Positions 34,271 to 46,787 of a DNA stretch of 64,000 nucleotides are shown piece by piece (the first letter of the stretch is position 1; the number at the start of each line of letters is the position of its first letter). The notes below the pieces were generated by a model that searched no databases, was not told where the DNA came from, and was given only the letters and a program-made list of their open reading frames with translations. Source of the stretch: Aquanectria penicillioides (taxonomy: Eukaryota; Ascomycota; Sordariomycetes; Hypocreales; Nectriaceae); contig PYIU01000006.1 in NCBI GenBank assembly GCA_003415625.1, positions 1,984,001 through 2,048,000 on the forward strand, written 5' to 3'. The translations under genes and the position numbers were made by a program.

Positions 34271-37200
34271 ATCCCACACAGAGCACGCCCCCCCATGGAA
34301 CATGGACCATGTGGTATTCCCCTGGCGCTGGTTTCTCAGATAAGTGGTTCTACTTACAACAGAATGATCTTATTACGTGAAAGTAGTACCAACTAAAGGG
34401 CTCCGTAGCCAACCCTGAAAAGGGCAAAAGACAACACAGACCGACCAACCCGGTTGGCCTCAAATCGACAGATTTGAATCGTGGGAAGCAAATCTTCTGA
34501 TGGAGCAAAAGAGCCCTTGGGGAACCTCGGGCCAATCGGGGCAAAAGCTCGTTGCTCGTGCATGGGTTTGGGTGATTTCCATCGGCTCCTCCTTCTCGCT
34601 CAGCTTCTCGAAAGGGTGTGGGCTCCTCGCCGTGGATTACTCGACCGTCACCGGCGAACCACCCGCTAGAAACCGCTGGGCGCCCACTAAATTAGAGCGT
34701 GGGATCCGCTGAGGAAGGCTATCCCGGTGTCTCGGGCTGACGGTGCCCGTACGGACTATGTCCACGCGCCAGACCGAGTTTCATTGACTGGACACGGGAG
34801 CTCGAGAACCTCGCTCTTTTGTTGTACTAGTAGAGACAATCGCTTAAAACCCCTGGGCTACGGAACGTGCTGGATCCAAAGGCCATAGCCAGGGCGATAG
34901 AGTCCGGGGCGGCCAATCGGGCCCCCGTCTCACTTTGGTGGCTGGCCGTCGGAACAGGCGATCCAGTCCATTGGGGCCTGACTTGTCTTGCTTTACTTTC
35001 TATTGTTATTGGTGTCGATGAATCATCATTGATTGGACAATCCAGGCCAGCCAAGGCAGGGTAATGTAAATTTTACTGACATCACTTAGAAGATTAGAAA
35101 GTCTCAGACATGGTCCTTGCTCTAATCTCAAAGATAGTGGCAACGAAACAAGCACAGATATGCTCGGAACCAAAAGGCTTCGGCATTCTGATATTTTGAT
35201 TCCGGGCCGCCCTATGTGTCGAGCTGACAGATAGGCAGCTATCTACGTACCTATCTATCCATCCTGCATTGACTTAATTGGCGAATAGGTTAAAACGTGC
35301 GCGCTGCGATAGGGGGACGCGAGCCAACGAAGATCCTAGCAGCCATATCGTATCTTCGGGGTTTGTTGCAATCGCTGTTTGATGACCACACAGGCTTTTG
35401 CTGTAAAGATGCGCCAGATACGCCGGCCTTGCCCTTCACCCACCCTCCCGTACTCTCAACTGCCAACGGACCCCACGATAAACGTGCAAGCTAAGTACAC
35501 GCATCGCATCGGTTGCTCCGCGCTCCGACAGGCACCAGACATCGGAATGCTCATATGATCCTTGCAATGACATATGATGCTAAATGGCCACGAGGGATGC
35601 GGCATGGCCGCAAAAAGCCCAGGCCCCCCGAATTGCTGGATTGCGGCATCGGTCATTGGCCGCGCTGTGATTGGCCAGTAGCCGCCTGTTGCTTTCCATT
35701 ACATAGTACTTACTTGATTGCTCTTACATCCTTTTTTTCACTCTCAGTTTCTGACCTATTCGAGCCCTGGTCCAACACATCACGAGACCATTCACGGGGC
35801 TTCGATCCAATCTAACGTCCTGCTCGTCATGTTTGTTAAACCAACCCCCCTCTCTTTGCTCGCCGCGGAAAACTTGGCCTGACCAGAAACAAAGTGCGCT
35901 CCGTACAAAACGCCTAGTCCCGGACCCAGTTCCTGGTCCTGGTCCCCACGATTGCCACCGATTGCGCCATGCCATGTCTCGTTGGGCACATCTGAACTTG
36001 CAGTTCGTTCGGCAGGTGGTAGGGATCTGGGGCAATCCGAATGTTGGGAACGGTGTATGTTTACGAAGGAAAGTAGCTCCGAGGTTGGACAGTGCGACAA
36101 GGCAAGGGAGGCAGGTAGGCACGGGGTGTGCGTGTTCGTGTGCGTGTATTCGTGCGTGCCTACCATACCTATATCGGTACCTACATACCATGGCAGCTAC
36201 CGCGCCTTCGTACCTACCTTGCCTACCTAAAAAAACCGTATTGACTTGGATGGCCTGCCACCGACAGCCCGAAGCTTCTGCCTCAACGCAAGCTTGAGAG
36301 GCACGGGGGCATGCGGGAACAGGGGCAACGCATGTTTGCGGAAAGATGGAAGCGCAACTTGGCCTTGGCGGTCCATGCCATCCATCAAAGGCAGCACCTC
36401 TTATGTCGTCTTTGGTCTAGAATTCGGATCCAGACCCCTCTCCATTATGTCAACGACGAGGCATATACGCAGGGCCGCCTCCACGGCCTATACTGCCAAG
36501 TACCAAATATCTGACGATGGCCTTATGCGCTCAGCCTAGACCCCATCCTGTCTGTCCCGATCTAGAACCGGTTAAACATGGGCGGGATGACTTATTGGGA
36601 CTGCTTCACCTAGGTAGTTCCAATCCGACCCTGTCTCCCTCCCAGAGAGCGTCCATCATCCGCCCCCAGGAGTCGGGACAAAACAAAGCACCGCCCGGAT
36701 TCCCCAGCCAAGCATAATAGCGGCCCCAATCGACCAGTGCGACCGCGTCTGGTGCAGTCCGGGGGGTGTCATGTCTGGGATTCTGGGTGTCTGGCCTAGT
36801 GGATCGTGGTGGTGGCCAAGTCCACAGGACCACACAGCACAGCTCCAGCACAGTAACTATGTACCGCGCAGTACAGTCCAAGGCCCACGGTCCACAGTCC
36901 ACGGCCCACGACCACCACCCACGATGGGACAGAGGTGTCAAATGCCGAGTAGCGTGGGAATTAGGTAAAAGTTTCGAAGCCGCTCCGCACAACTCTCCAG
37001 TCAGAAAATTTTACGACAATTCCATTTCTCATCGAGTTACCCAAACGTTCGACCTTGGACACGCCTATTTGCTCCCCGCTCCTGATAGCGGCGTCACGGA
37101 GACGGAGATGGATCTTTTACTGCTGGTCACCCGACTTGAAAATGGACGGCTTTGGACGACGCGATGCCGCTTCCCTGCGCCGCCAGCGACGGCTCGTCCT

Positions 37201-40148
37201 GAAGCTCACGGTCGCGCTCGCTTGTGAAGCGGCCTGGGTGACTGTGCTGCATCCCAACGATGCTGTAGGTGCTGTGCTCTCGTGGTTTTGACCAGCTTGC
37301 CTGTCAAGGCGCATCCCCCGCGAATTGGCGCAAATCAGTGGTCCAGGCGCGCCCATGCTGAGAGGTCAGCCTTGGCTTGGATGCAACCGTAGGCAGAGAA
37401 GAAGCAGGGACTTCTGTACATGTGCCCCCATGGCCCAGCCCATCACGGCAAGGCTTCATCGCCATTAATTCGTACGTCGGCATAGTCTTGGAATCGTCAT
37501 TGTGACCAATCTCTTGCTTTTATTCTATGCTTTGAAGATTTGGCATTTCCGAGTCCCGGGAACCACTTAGCTGCCAGGCACGGCGGCATGCACCTGCGAT
37601 CCTACCATCCCCGTTGTACCCATGTGCCTCAAGCCTCATCGTTTTTTTTTTTTTTTTTAGTTCCCATCATCCACGCAGCCGCCGTCGGCCAACATTGGGA
37701 TTCCGGTACTTTCCTGCGAGTCAAGCCCGCCGGCGGTCGTCGGATGCCGTCCCGGGAGGGGGACGGCGAGCAGGGAGGGACGGGGCACATGCGGCGACGG
37801 GTGGAGAGGAGCGCCGCTTCGGCCGTCAGGGAGCACTGGCGGCTGTGCTGGGATGGCGACAGAACAACGCGGTCAACCATCGCGGTCCCTCGTGGCTCTC
37901 ACTGGCCAATTTGGTTGGAAGTGCGAGAAGCTGAGGAAACGCGCCGCTGGGGCTTGAGAGGGGCTCCTCGGTGCTTTCTGAGCCCTCGCGGGGTGTCACT
38001 CCACAGCGATCCGGATCAAACACTTCGCCTAACCACAACATGGCCGCGCTACTTGATGGCACTAGAAACGACCCGCCATTCTGGAAAAATTCATATGCCA
38101 AATCCAGGGAGGCGCGTCCGCTAACTTGATCACCTGTCGACTTTTTTTTTTTCTGCTCCCTTGGGGATTGCAGCTCATGTCGGTCAAGAAACGTTGACCT
38201 CGCCTCATCAGAGCCGACGGGGACGTAGACATGGGCATCGGATGGGCATCCCGACGGCCAAGCCCGTCGTCATTTCGGTCTTACATGTCGCCTACATTGC
38301 ACAGACAGGCATAGCAGAGTAGAGAATAGCCGAATCCAAGTACACAGTACTTTGTTGCAGTTGACTGGCAATGCTGTTGCATCCTTCGGTCAGGAACTCG
38401 CCGGCGGGCGATTAATTAATTACGTACAAGTGGAGGCAGTGGCTCGCTCATCCAGGTTCTGCAGCACGTTGTTGTAAGCTGCTCTTGGAAGTCTCTAGCC
38501 AAACGGATGTGGCTGCCAGTGGTACAACATCTCCAAACCAATGTGGGCATTGATTGACGTGCTCGAAGCGGAGCCATCTCTCAAATTATCCGATGAGGGC
38601 GATTCAGCACTGTGTCTCAGGCGTGGCGGGTGGGTGGACCGCGTCCATGGCCATGCCGTGCTGGAACCCAACATCTCCGCGGAGCTACTCCGTGTGTTGA
38701 GTAGGTTTGGAAAGTCCTGCCAGGTCTCTCAATGTCTGATCTTCACGTACCTAACATCTCATAATCGTACCAATGTCCCCAACCCCAGGTCTATCTGTCT
38801 CATGAACATTCGGAGAAATTCTAAAAGCTTTCACTTCTCAGAGTTTAAGTTATGGTTTAGAATGAGGGGGATCGTATCTGCCTGCACACGGAGCCCAGCA
38901 TGCTACGGTGCATTGGCTGCCCTTGACCTCTGTGGCGTTGTTCGGCTTCGCGGCTCTGCCCACCAGGCTGTCACATTGGTTCTACGTCATGACCCTTGCA
39001 TCAAACGCGATGCTGTGTGGCACAAGTCACCCTTTGCGCTGAAGTCAAAGCTGGTACCCCGAGTCGCACATCCAGGGTCTTATCTTTCAAATGGACCAAG
39101 CTCTATGACATTTCATGTTGTGTCGCCAAAATTTATCACAGCGAATGCCGACGAGGCCAATCAACAGACTACCAATTGAAATTGAGAGAGCAAAGGAGGC
39201 GACCGCATACTACACCCCCGACCACACTCATCCTTCACACCGACCAGGCGGCGGTGGTGCTTGTGTGAACCCACGGCGCAGAAATAAGGAAAAAGAAAAG
39301 AAGATGCAAATGTTGGTTGGTCTCCTGGAGCAAATTGGGTTTGCTGCTCTGGACCGCCACTGTGACTGTGATGCTCCTCTCCCAAGAAGCTGGATATCAA
39401 AGGATTCCGTCGGCATACGGTTCCTCCCCTCGGTGACGCCTTCAGCCTGTGTGGCTACATACATTGCACAACGCCAAACACGCCCAACCACAGCATCCCA
39501 CGATGGCACGGCATGGCAGCCGCTTCTGGTGAAGTCGGTGACAGGATGGCAACCACCAACACGCCATATCGCATCGCATCGTCCGCCTGGGGCACGCGCT
39601 CTCGCCCGAACCGCAAGGCACAGCATTCCGTCCAATGTCCAAGAGGTAACCTTGCGGCTGGTGGTGAGACGGGTGTCGCCATAGCCATGCGGGGTCATTT
39701 CCCCCAGATTTACGACTGCTCAGGTTCCCCAGATAACGCCCTGCTGGTGTCGTTCCCCTGCGGGACTAGGAGGGCCGGCCGAGAACGTCCGTCCACACAG
39801 CTGAGTTCAAGCCACACCATCTTCTCCTGATAAGCTCATCCAAGTCTGCGCAACCACGCCTCCTCTTCCCCCTCTCTTCGTGTTCCATGCAGGGTAGGCG
39901 GTCGTGCTCCGTGCTGGACCAGAAAATTAGACAATGCCATCAGGCCGCGTCCTCTTTCCCCAGGGCCGATTTATGGCCTGAATGGTGCGGCCACGCGGCT
40001 CATTCCGTCCGATGGCCTCTCAGCCTAATATCAAAACCGGCAAGGTTTTTGGGCCAAAATGCCCTCCCGCACCAATCCGGATATAGCTGCACCTTCAGCT
40101 TCTGCTTCTTCCCCCAGACCTTGATTTCTATCCCTATCTTATCAAGTC

Positions 40149-42817
40149 TCAAGGTTCATTACTTCCGAGAGTATGGGGAGCCGCCTGACCCCATCCGCCA
40201 GACCCCATCATGTCCAGTTCTTCCAGCGGGGGAGGACGCTCCATCCAAGTCTGACCGGTATCTTCGTTACGGCCAGCGTCATGGCTGTGGGCCAGGGAGA
40301 TGTCGAGATAACGCTGTTCAAGGTAATTAGTTAATCTCTGTCCCCGCGTCTCCCGTGTATCGCATTTATCGTAAATCGCGTAATCTCGCAATCCGTCCGT
40401 CTCACTTACCCAATCCATATTATCCGCCGTGTCTTGCATCCAAGACGTATCAAAGTTGAGCCCCTCGGGTAGTGCACCGGCTGCGGTATCCATTATCGGA
40501 AAGCTCATGCTCGTAGCCGCCTCGGCCGGCTGGCCTAGAGATAAGGGCGTTAGTCCAGACCCAGACCCGGATGTCGAACCTGAACTCTTATCAGCACTGC
40601 CACTCTTGATCTTTATCTCGAGAGAAATCTTCTCACCTAGTCCTAAGCTTGATAGCAGATCTGAGTCGTTGCCCAAAGTCCCCATGGGGCTGGGATCTAC
40701 CGACGGCGCCCCCAGGGGCGAAGATTCATTGCCGATGCTTGTAGTCCGGGGGTGCGATGCGGTGCCGGGCATCCTTGCATGGCCGTCGACGGGACAGCCC
40801 AGCTTGGCGAGCATGATGGCCAACGTATCAGCCGTCTTGCGGACCTCGGTCACGTCGGTGGCCACCTCGGCCCAGATAAAGTGCGAACGCTTGATCATGT
40901 CGGTGAGCTCGGCCTTGCTGGGCGTCGGCGTCGACTGGGCCATCCAGTCAAACTCGCCGCCCGTTTCCGAGTAGTGCTCGCTCTGGATAACGAGATATAC
41001 AACCATGGCTGCCATGAGGTAGTCGTGCACGGCGAGGGATGACACGAACCACCCGTTCTGGCTGAGGACATGGCCCGGCTTACACGCTTCCCAAATGGTG
41101 TGTTGGTAACTCAGCAGCGTCAAGGCGCCTTCAAGACATTGTTTGCGTGAGTAGTCGTGCTCGCGTTTGGGCACCGCCTCGGCTAGGTACCGGCGGTGCA
41201 ACACGCAGCGGCTCTTGTTGAAGAGGGCAGCGAGACCAAACCGCTGGATCAGCAGCATGGGAGGTTCACCCACGCTCTCGTCGAGTGGGCGTACCTGCAT
41301 GAAGCTTGGGACTTCCCGCCACACTTCCTGCAGGCTAGTATCGAGCCTCATCACGTCGGCGTAGCTGGGTGGGGTAAGGGCGTGGGCCTGACGAGCGATC
41401 TGACCAAAGACGCGGAGGATCTTTGTCTTGTGGATTGGATACGTCATGGACGTGTAGTCGTTTGCAGGGCGGCTAGGTGGCAGTTCGGTCGAATTCTCGC
41501 CAAAGTCGTCGTCTTGGAGGTTACGTGGCACTGTAGTATCCGTCTCGATACCCTGGAGCATACTGGGCAAACCCATGTGGAACGAAACCAGGAGCTCGAC
41601 TTGAATAGCCATGTTCCACATCCGCCGTCTCATCTCGCCCTCGAATGGGGAGATGTTGGCCAGTTTACTAGGATCCCGGTGCAGACCCATCTTGAGCATT
41701 AAACGAAGACACACGCCGGATAGGACATAGCAGTTCATCTGAGCAGCACGGTTAAGAACGAAATCAGACTCGACATAGAGCAAGAATGTCTGAAGAGTCT
41801 CTGTAGTCGGTTGGGTATATTTGCCCCGGATCAAGGCCCATCCGGCGCAGGATTTGTACAGCCTGACCCTATCCAGAGGGGGCAGCGGGGAGTCGCCTTC
41901 AACCTCGCTGGGGTTGACGAAGTTGTTGAAGAAGACGCCTAGGCTGAGCATCATGAAGAGTTGCGCCACCCAGTTGAAGGAAATATCGTCTGGGTTCTGC
42001 CAGAATTTTGCATACTATACAATGTGTTAGTTAACGGCAAGTTGATTCAGCTCTCTAGGAAACTTGCAGTTTTAGTAAACGTTGGTCGATGGACAATATC
42101 TATCAGCCGTAAGCACTCGTGCGGTCAGATGTTTTGTTACTGGGGAACCTACGTTGAGAAGGGCTCATCGATGCGAAATATCTTGTAATGAGCCTGTCAG
42201 CAACTTGGCGATTTGGTAAGTGGCCGAGCAAGTCCTCGCGAGTGACCGGAGCTGTCCGTGAGAACAGAATGAGCTCGGACGGATTCATCTCCCCGGCCTT
42301 GCCGTCTTCCATATCCTCTGGGTGGTCAAAGTAGCTCTTCAAGTCCTCGATCTAAGTGATGCAGCGAGTTAGGTTGCTTCAATCAAGTTCCATGCCTCGA
42401 TATAGTGCTTACGTCTTCAAGCATTGCCATGCAGTGAGTGGCTCCAACATATGTCGTGGCATTCTCTCCTCTGACAACATGTCCCTGAACTGCCGGTCCC
42501 ATAGTCGAGTTCTCACTATCTTTGGAGGTCTTCATGGCTCCAGCTCCGCCGCCCTCCACGTCCATCATCTCTCGGACCATGCCCTCGAGCCTCTTGAGGC
42601 GGGCTGACATACCCTTGGCGGGGCGCTTCTTCTCCGGCTTGGGCGCATACACACACTGATCGATGCGGCCCTTTTTGGTACACTGACCGCAAGGATGGTC
42701 GCGATCGCATTTCAGCTTGGAGGCGCGACACGGCGCGCAGGACAGCACGATACGAGACCGCTTCTGCCGGTCAAGGCCTGATGCTGAGGCGTCGTTTGGG
42801 CTGGAGTCTTGATCCAT
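40149..42817 (-). CDS. Zn2Cys6 transcription factor
   Basis: Preferred exons are 42413-42817, 42153-42351, 42068-42099, 40410-42014 and 40149-40313 (801 aa). The Zn2Cys6 domain is near the N-terminus (LSCAPCRASKLKCD, HPCGQCTKKGRIDQC) and is followed by a linker and a short coiled coil (MSARLKRLEGMVREMM). The fungal-specific middle domain starts LITRYFASMSPSQHIVHRPTF, continues AKFWQNPDDISFNWVAQLFMML, and includes FEGEMRRRMWNMAIQVELLVS. Intron 3 (42015-42067) uses a GC donor (GCAAGT), because only that junction gives phase and the family sequence TKTYAKFW. The last intron (40314-40409, 96 nt) is a multiple of three with no stop, so retention would add 32 residues. The C-terminal region is Ser/Gly-rich with a short NMDW motif. 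Target genes unknown. Confidence 0.87.
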
Positions 42818-43247
42818 TGCGTCAGGGATCCACTTGCACTTGCGGGGGGCTCGTCAGCAGCTCATAGGTGTCCGGGATGAGATAAAAATAAAGGATACGG
42901 ATTGATAAAGGAGGGTCCAAAACTGCTAGGTGATGGATATAAGTGACCGACTAGATGTCGCAGGCTCTGAGATGTTGACGTGGCTGAGAAATCCTACGCC
43001 GATAGCCTGTCAGCCCAGTTAAGCCCACTAGGACATTACTTAAAGCCGAACTCCATGGCCAACGGGCTTAATTATCGCGAGGACCAAATGACAACGCCAC
43101 AAGACATTGACAAAAGAGCACCAAGATAGCGCCACGATGGTCCAACTTCTTCTAAAAAAATATAGTATGAGAGATTTTTTTTTTATCATAATAGGATGGT
43201 TAAATAAAGGCTTTTATTTACTTCAAATTCTTCAAAAACAAATCGCT
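42818..43247. other. Intergenic, regulator promoter
   Basis: A 430-bp gap carries the promoter of the Zn2Cys6 gene and the FCF1 3' end. It has an A/T-rich patch near 43150-43210. No gene is seen. Confidence 0.5.
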
Positions 43248-43928
43248 CTATGAATCCGGTGCTCCAGGCAATCTCTCTATCACGTACTTGGCCCTGGCCA
43301 CGCTCATAATCGGCACACCGGGAATCTTTCGTAACCGCTGCTTCAAGGCCTTATCGTTGGTTCCCACAATGTATATTCTGTTCTTCTGCACTCGGTCCAC
43401 GAGGCAGTCATCGGCATAGACACCCTTATGATCGCACTCCAGTCGCTGCCAGCGTTCGTCGCGGGCAACCCGCAGGGCCAGGCGGTACTTGGGGCCCAGC
43501 TTTTCCAACTCAGCCATGACGCACGAGGTGATGATGGGGTTACACTTGGCGTAAAGGCAGTCCATCATGGAGTCGATGAGAGACAGCTTGCGCTGGACGG
43601 TGTGGGAGAGGAAATTGGTATCGACGAGGACGTTGTAGGGCGGGACGAGGGCAGTGTTGTGCTGGAAGAACATGTTGCTGGGCATCTGGGGGGCCTCACG
43701 GACGAGCTCGCCGTTGACCGTCTTCTTGGCGGCCCTCTCCTTGGCGGCGAGCTCCTCCTTGACCTTGTTATCCTTTAACCGGGCATCGCGACGCCCGATG
43801 ACTCGCTTGACCTGTCCAGCACGAGACACGGTCAGTATGATCCCTCATGAAATTTCGCCCTTTGCGCCGCTTATCGATAAGGAAGTTCCCACCTGTGCGA
43901 ATTTTCTCGTCTTTTTCGCAACACCCAT
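43248..43928 (-). CDS. FCF1: rRNA-processing PIN nuclease Fcf1/Utp24
   Basis: Two exons (43893-43928, 43248-43811) give 199 aa. The 36-nt first exon encodes MGVAKKTRKFAQ, the typical Fcf1 start, followed by VKRVIGRRDARLKDN. The PIN domain follows: VDTNFLSH (first catalytic Asp), SCVMAELEKLG (conserved Glu), YADDCLVDRVQK (Asp pair) and VGTNDKALKQRLRKIPG (fourth acidic position). Fcf1/Utp24 is an essential part of the small-subunit processome in the nucleolus and cuts pre-rRNA at the 5' end of 18S and in ITS1. All acidic residues of the active site appear present. It shares a 371-bp divergent promoter with RFC4. Confidence 0.95.
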
Positions 43929-44299
43929 GGCTGTGAGTTCCGAGAAATGGTTCCGGGAGCAGTCGCGGGGCGATTTAATTAGTCTCGAGTCCGAATCTCG
44001 GCCGTCGGACACTCGTCAAGGCGTGGTTTTCTTTTGGGGGGGTATCTCTGATCGTGCTTCGCTAGAAAGAATTCAGTAGCCTCAAAAAGTTATCACAAGC
44101 AGCAGCCAGATTTTGCCATGGTGACAAGAAAGGCGGTGGCCGGGGTGGGGTCCCTTCCGAATGCGCACGCACGGACCATGACTCGACAGCAAGCAGGCAC
44201 AGGAGCCAAAGAAGTTCACGACGCGTCTTCCCCTCCAGATCGCGTTAAGTGATTGAAGAGCCAACAGTCAAATCTTTCAACTCCAGGCACAACTCCACG
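43929..44299. promoter_or_regulatory. Divergent promoter FCF1 / RFC4
   Basis: Only 371 bp separate the two start codons, so the promoters of a ribosome-biogenesis gene and a DNA-replication gene must overlap or adjoin. Confidence 0.6.
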
Positions 44300-45470
44300 A
44301 TGTCGGCCCAAAAACCAGAGGAGAAGGGCGAGTCGTCCATGGCTGCCTCTAAGCCATCCGCCAATGCTTCAACAACTTACGAGCTCCCTTGGTGCGCCTT
44401 CACACCTGGTTCTTTCATCGTGAAGCTTCACTAACTCGATTTTGCAGGGTTGAAAAGTATCGCCCAGTCTTCCTCGACGATGTCGTCGGCAACACAGAAA
44501 CGATCGAGCGGTTGAAAATCATCGCAAAGGAGGGAAACATGCCTCACGTTATCATTTCGGGAATGCCTGGTATCGGAAAGACCACCAGTGTGCTATGCCT
44601 AGCTCGACAGTTGCTAGGTGACTCGTACAAGGAGGCCGTTTTGGAGCTCAATGCCAGTGACGAACGAGGTATGCGGTGACATGCGCAATTCTCTCAAACC
44701 CCAACTAATTTCATTGCCAAGGTATCGATGTTGTGCGAAACCGAATCAAGGGATTTGCCCAGAAAAAGGTCACCCTGCCTGCCGGTCGCCATAAGCTCAT
44801 CATCCTCGACGAAGCCGACAGCATGACATCTGGTGCCCAGCAGGCCCTCCGACGAACAATGGAAATTTACTCCAACACCACCAGATTTGCATTTGCCTGC
44901 AACCAGTCGAACAAGATTATCGAGCCCCTCCAATCGAGATGCGCCATCCTGCGATACGCCAAGTTGACCGATGCCCAAGTCGTCAAGCGATTGATGCAGA
45001 TCATTGAGGCGGAAAAGGTCGAATACAGTGACGACGGTCTTGCGGCTTTGGTCTTCAGCGCGGAAGGAGATATGCGACAGGCGATCAACAACCTGCAATC
45101 CACATGGGCTGGTTTCGGTTTTGTGTCGGGCGACAATGTCTTCAAGGTTGTCGACTCCCCTCACCCGATCAAGGTGCAGGCCATGTTGAAGGCGTGCTAC
45201 GAGGGCAACGTGGACTCGGCATTGGACACCCTGCGAGAGCTGTGGGATCTCGGATACTCCAGCCACGACATCATCAGCACCATGTTCAAGGTGACCAAGA
45301 CGATCCCCACCCTCAGCGAGCACTCCAAGCTGGAGTTCATCAAGGAGATTGGCTTCACACATATGAAGGTGCTGGAGGGTGTGCAAACTCTGCTTCAGCT
45401 CAGCGGCTGCGTTGTCCGGTTATGCAAGATCAATATGGACCCAAAGAAATTCCGGGTGGCCTCTAAGTGA
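44300..45470 (+). CDS. RFC4: Replication factor C small subunit Rfc4 (human RFC2 type)
   Basis: Three exons (44300-44391, 44448-44668, 44722-45470) give 353 aa. After a ~30-aa fungal leader come the RFC boxes: [17 protein letters not shown], the Walker A loop [30 protein letters not shown], the Walker [22 protein letters not shown] and the SRC arginine-finger motif in [12 protein letters not shown]. The C-terminal collar domain includes [12 protein letters not shown]. High likeness to human RFC2 and yeast Rfc4 ([22 protein letters not shown]) separates it from the Rfc2, Rfc3 and Rfc5 subunits. The complex loads the PCNA clamp at primer ends in DNA replication and repair. All ATPase residues are present. 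Confidence 0.96.
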
Positions 45471-45649
45471 GGCAGGGATGGACGGCGTATGATACCGGCT
45501 GCATAATTTGGCGTTGGAGTTCGACAGGATCTATACAAGTGAGGTAACCCAAACGAAAAGAGATGCGATTTTTACATGGGCAACACGAAGGCTGCCTTTC
45601 CTGTGATATACATACTGGTTCCATGTTCCCCCGCGAAGCTGTTGTGTCC

Positions 45650-46043
45650 TCAATTATCGCCCTTCTCATTCTGCTTCATAATCTCTGCTTCATACTGCTC
45701 CCACTTGGCCTTTTCCCTCATCCACCTCCTTCGCATCCTCATCTCGTGTTCATACTGTCTGAGCCGCCAATCGGCCTCAATCATACTTCCCAGCACCATG
45801 CCCGACATTTGCACGTAGCTAAAAGGGGCGTGAGCAAGGACTTCAACACCTTTTCTAGAGGATGAGGTCATACACTTTGAATTGGATGGTTGTGCCTCGA
45901 TACAACGGCGACCAGACGAAACCTGCAGCACCAAGGACGGCAGCGCCAGCTCCCCACTTTGCAGCTCCCATGAGAGCTCCCTTGGTGGCTTCCCAGGCGG
46001 CATTGGTCGCCTCCTCGCTCTTCATGGCATCGGTGCTACGCAT
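45650..46043 (-). CDS. Small conserved-looking fungal protein, 112 aa, function unknown
   Basis: Two exons (45874-46043, 45650-45818) give 112 aa. An N-terminal Ala/Gly-rich amphipathic to hydrophobic segment (GALMGAAKWGAGAAVLGAAGFVW, about residues 22-44) is followed by SPLYRGTTIQFKVYVQMSGM, then a long charged helix rich in Arg, Glu and Met (HEMRMRRRWMREKAKWEQYEAE). The intron sits in the conserved FKV-YVQMSG junction. One possible membrane helix with a basic coiled tail suggests a small organelle membrane protein, perhaps mitochondrial. I have seen similar fungal proteins without a secure function and do not name one. A second Met at 46025 could be the start. Divergent from the derlin gene. 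Confidence 0.75.
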
Positions 46044-46787
46044 ATCGGCGGCCGCGGGCTGGTGGCGCGCGCAGGAGAGAGTGTGAGGGTTTTCCTTGTC
46101 CAGGAATGAAACAATAATTTAAATCAATGGGTTCAGTCGTTGCAGGCACCGGTCAGCACCAATCAATCGACTTGGGAAAAAATGAAGAAAGTAGTCAAAT
46201 ATGCGTCAGGTCATGTACAGTAACGATTACTTGCCCACACGACACGAGACGAGCAGGTTTCCACAGCGGCTAGCTCAGTTCGCTGCGTCACTTCGCGCTG
46301 ACCCCCGAACAATCCCGCCGTGCCAGGGACTTTTCTCGGAGCTCCAGCCCCACACCTTGCGCCTTGACCTCCAGCCCCATTCTGAAGAGCTGCACCAGCC
46401 ACACCTTCACCAGCCTCGGCCTGCAAACCGCAGCCCGGCCAACAGCCCTCCCTGTCCCCACACCTGAGCCCCGCTAAAGCGCAGCCTTTCGCCCTACTGG
46501 AATTTTCTTTATAACCACGGTTGCTTTCTTCCAAACTCTGCCGTGTTCATCTTCCTTCTCGACCAGAAGATGACACGCAAGCACCAACGATGAACGTACC
46601 GTTGCTTGTTGCCACCCCGCCCAGTGCTCCGTCTCGTACCCTGCTTCTCCCCCTTCCATAAAAGCGCGCTCCCCGCTGGATCCTGTCGCAACGGGCTCTC
46701 GTAGAGCTTTTCTGACTTTGCCTGCCTGTTCTCTACCCCTGCTATTCCACCCCTTCTGCCTCTCGCCATTGAGCAAAGTTGCCCAGC
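46044..46787. promoter_or_regulatory. Divergent promoter, small protein / derlin
   Basis: A 744-bp region between the two start codons. No gene is seen. Open readings here are composition-driven. Confidence 0.5.

Larger units (their letters stand above)
30579..40148. other. 9.6-kb region without a supportable gene
   Basis: The first 1-2 kb is probably the nmr promoter and leader. The rest has only short or compositionally odd readings in all frames. It contains several microsatellites, pyrimidine tracts and poly-T runs (for example near 37640-37658). The longest open reading, 38541-39179 plus, lacks any recognisable feature. This could be a regulatory desert, host non-coding transcripts, or hide frame-broken genes, since this sequence has lost bases elsewhere. 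Confidence 0.45.

Noticed and set aside
34380..34500. Possible tRNA-like segment
   Set aside because: No A box and B box at proper spacing and no acceptor stem could be formed by eye. No tRNA was supportable anywhere in the window.
38541..39179. 212-codon open reading on the plus strand in the gene desert
   Set aside because: No motif, membrane pattern or family-like block is visible, and the composition looks like translated non-coding DNA.
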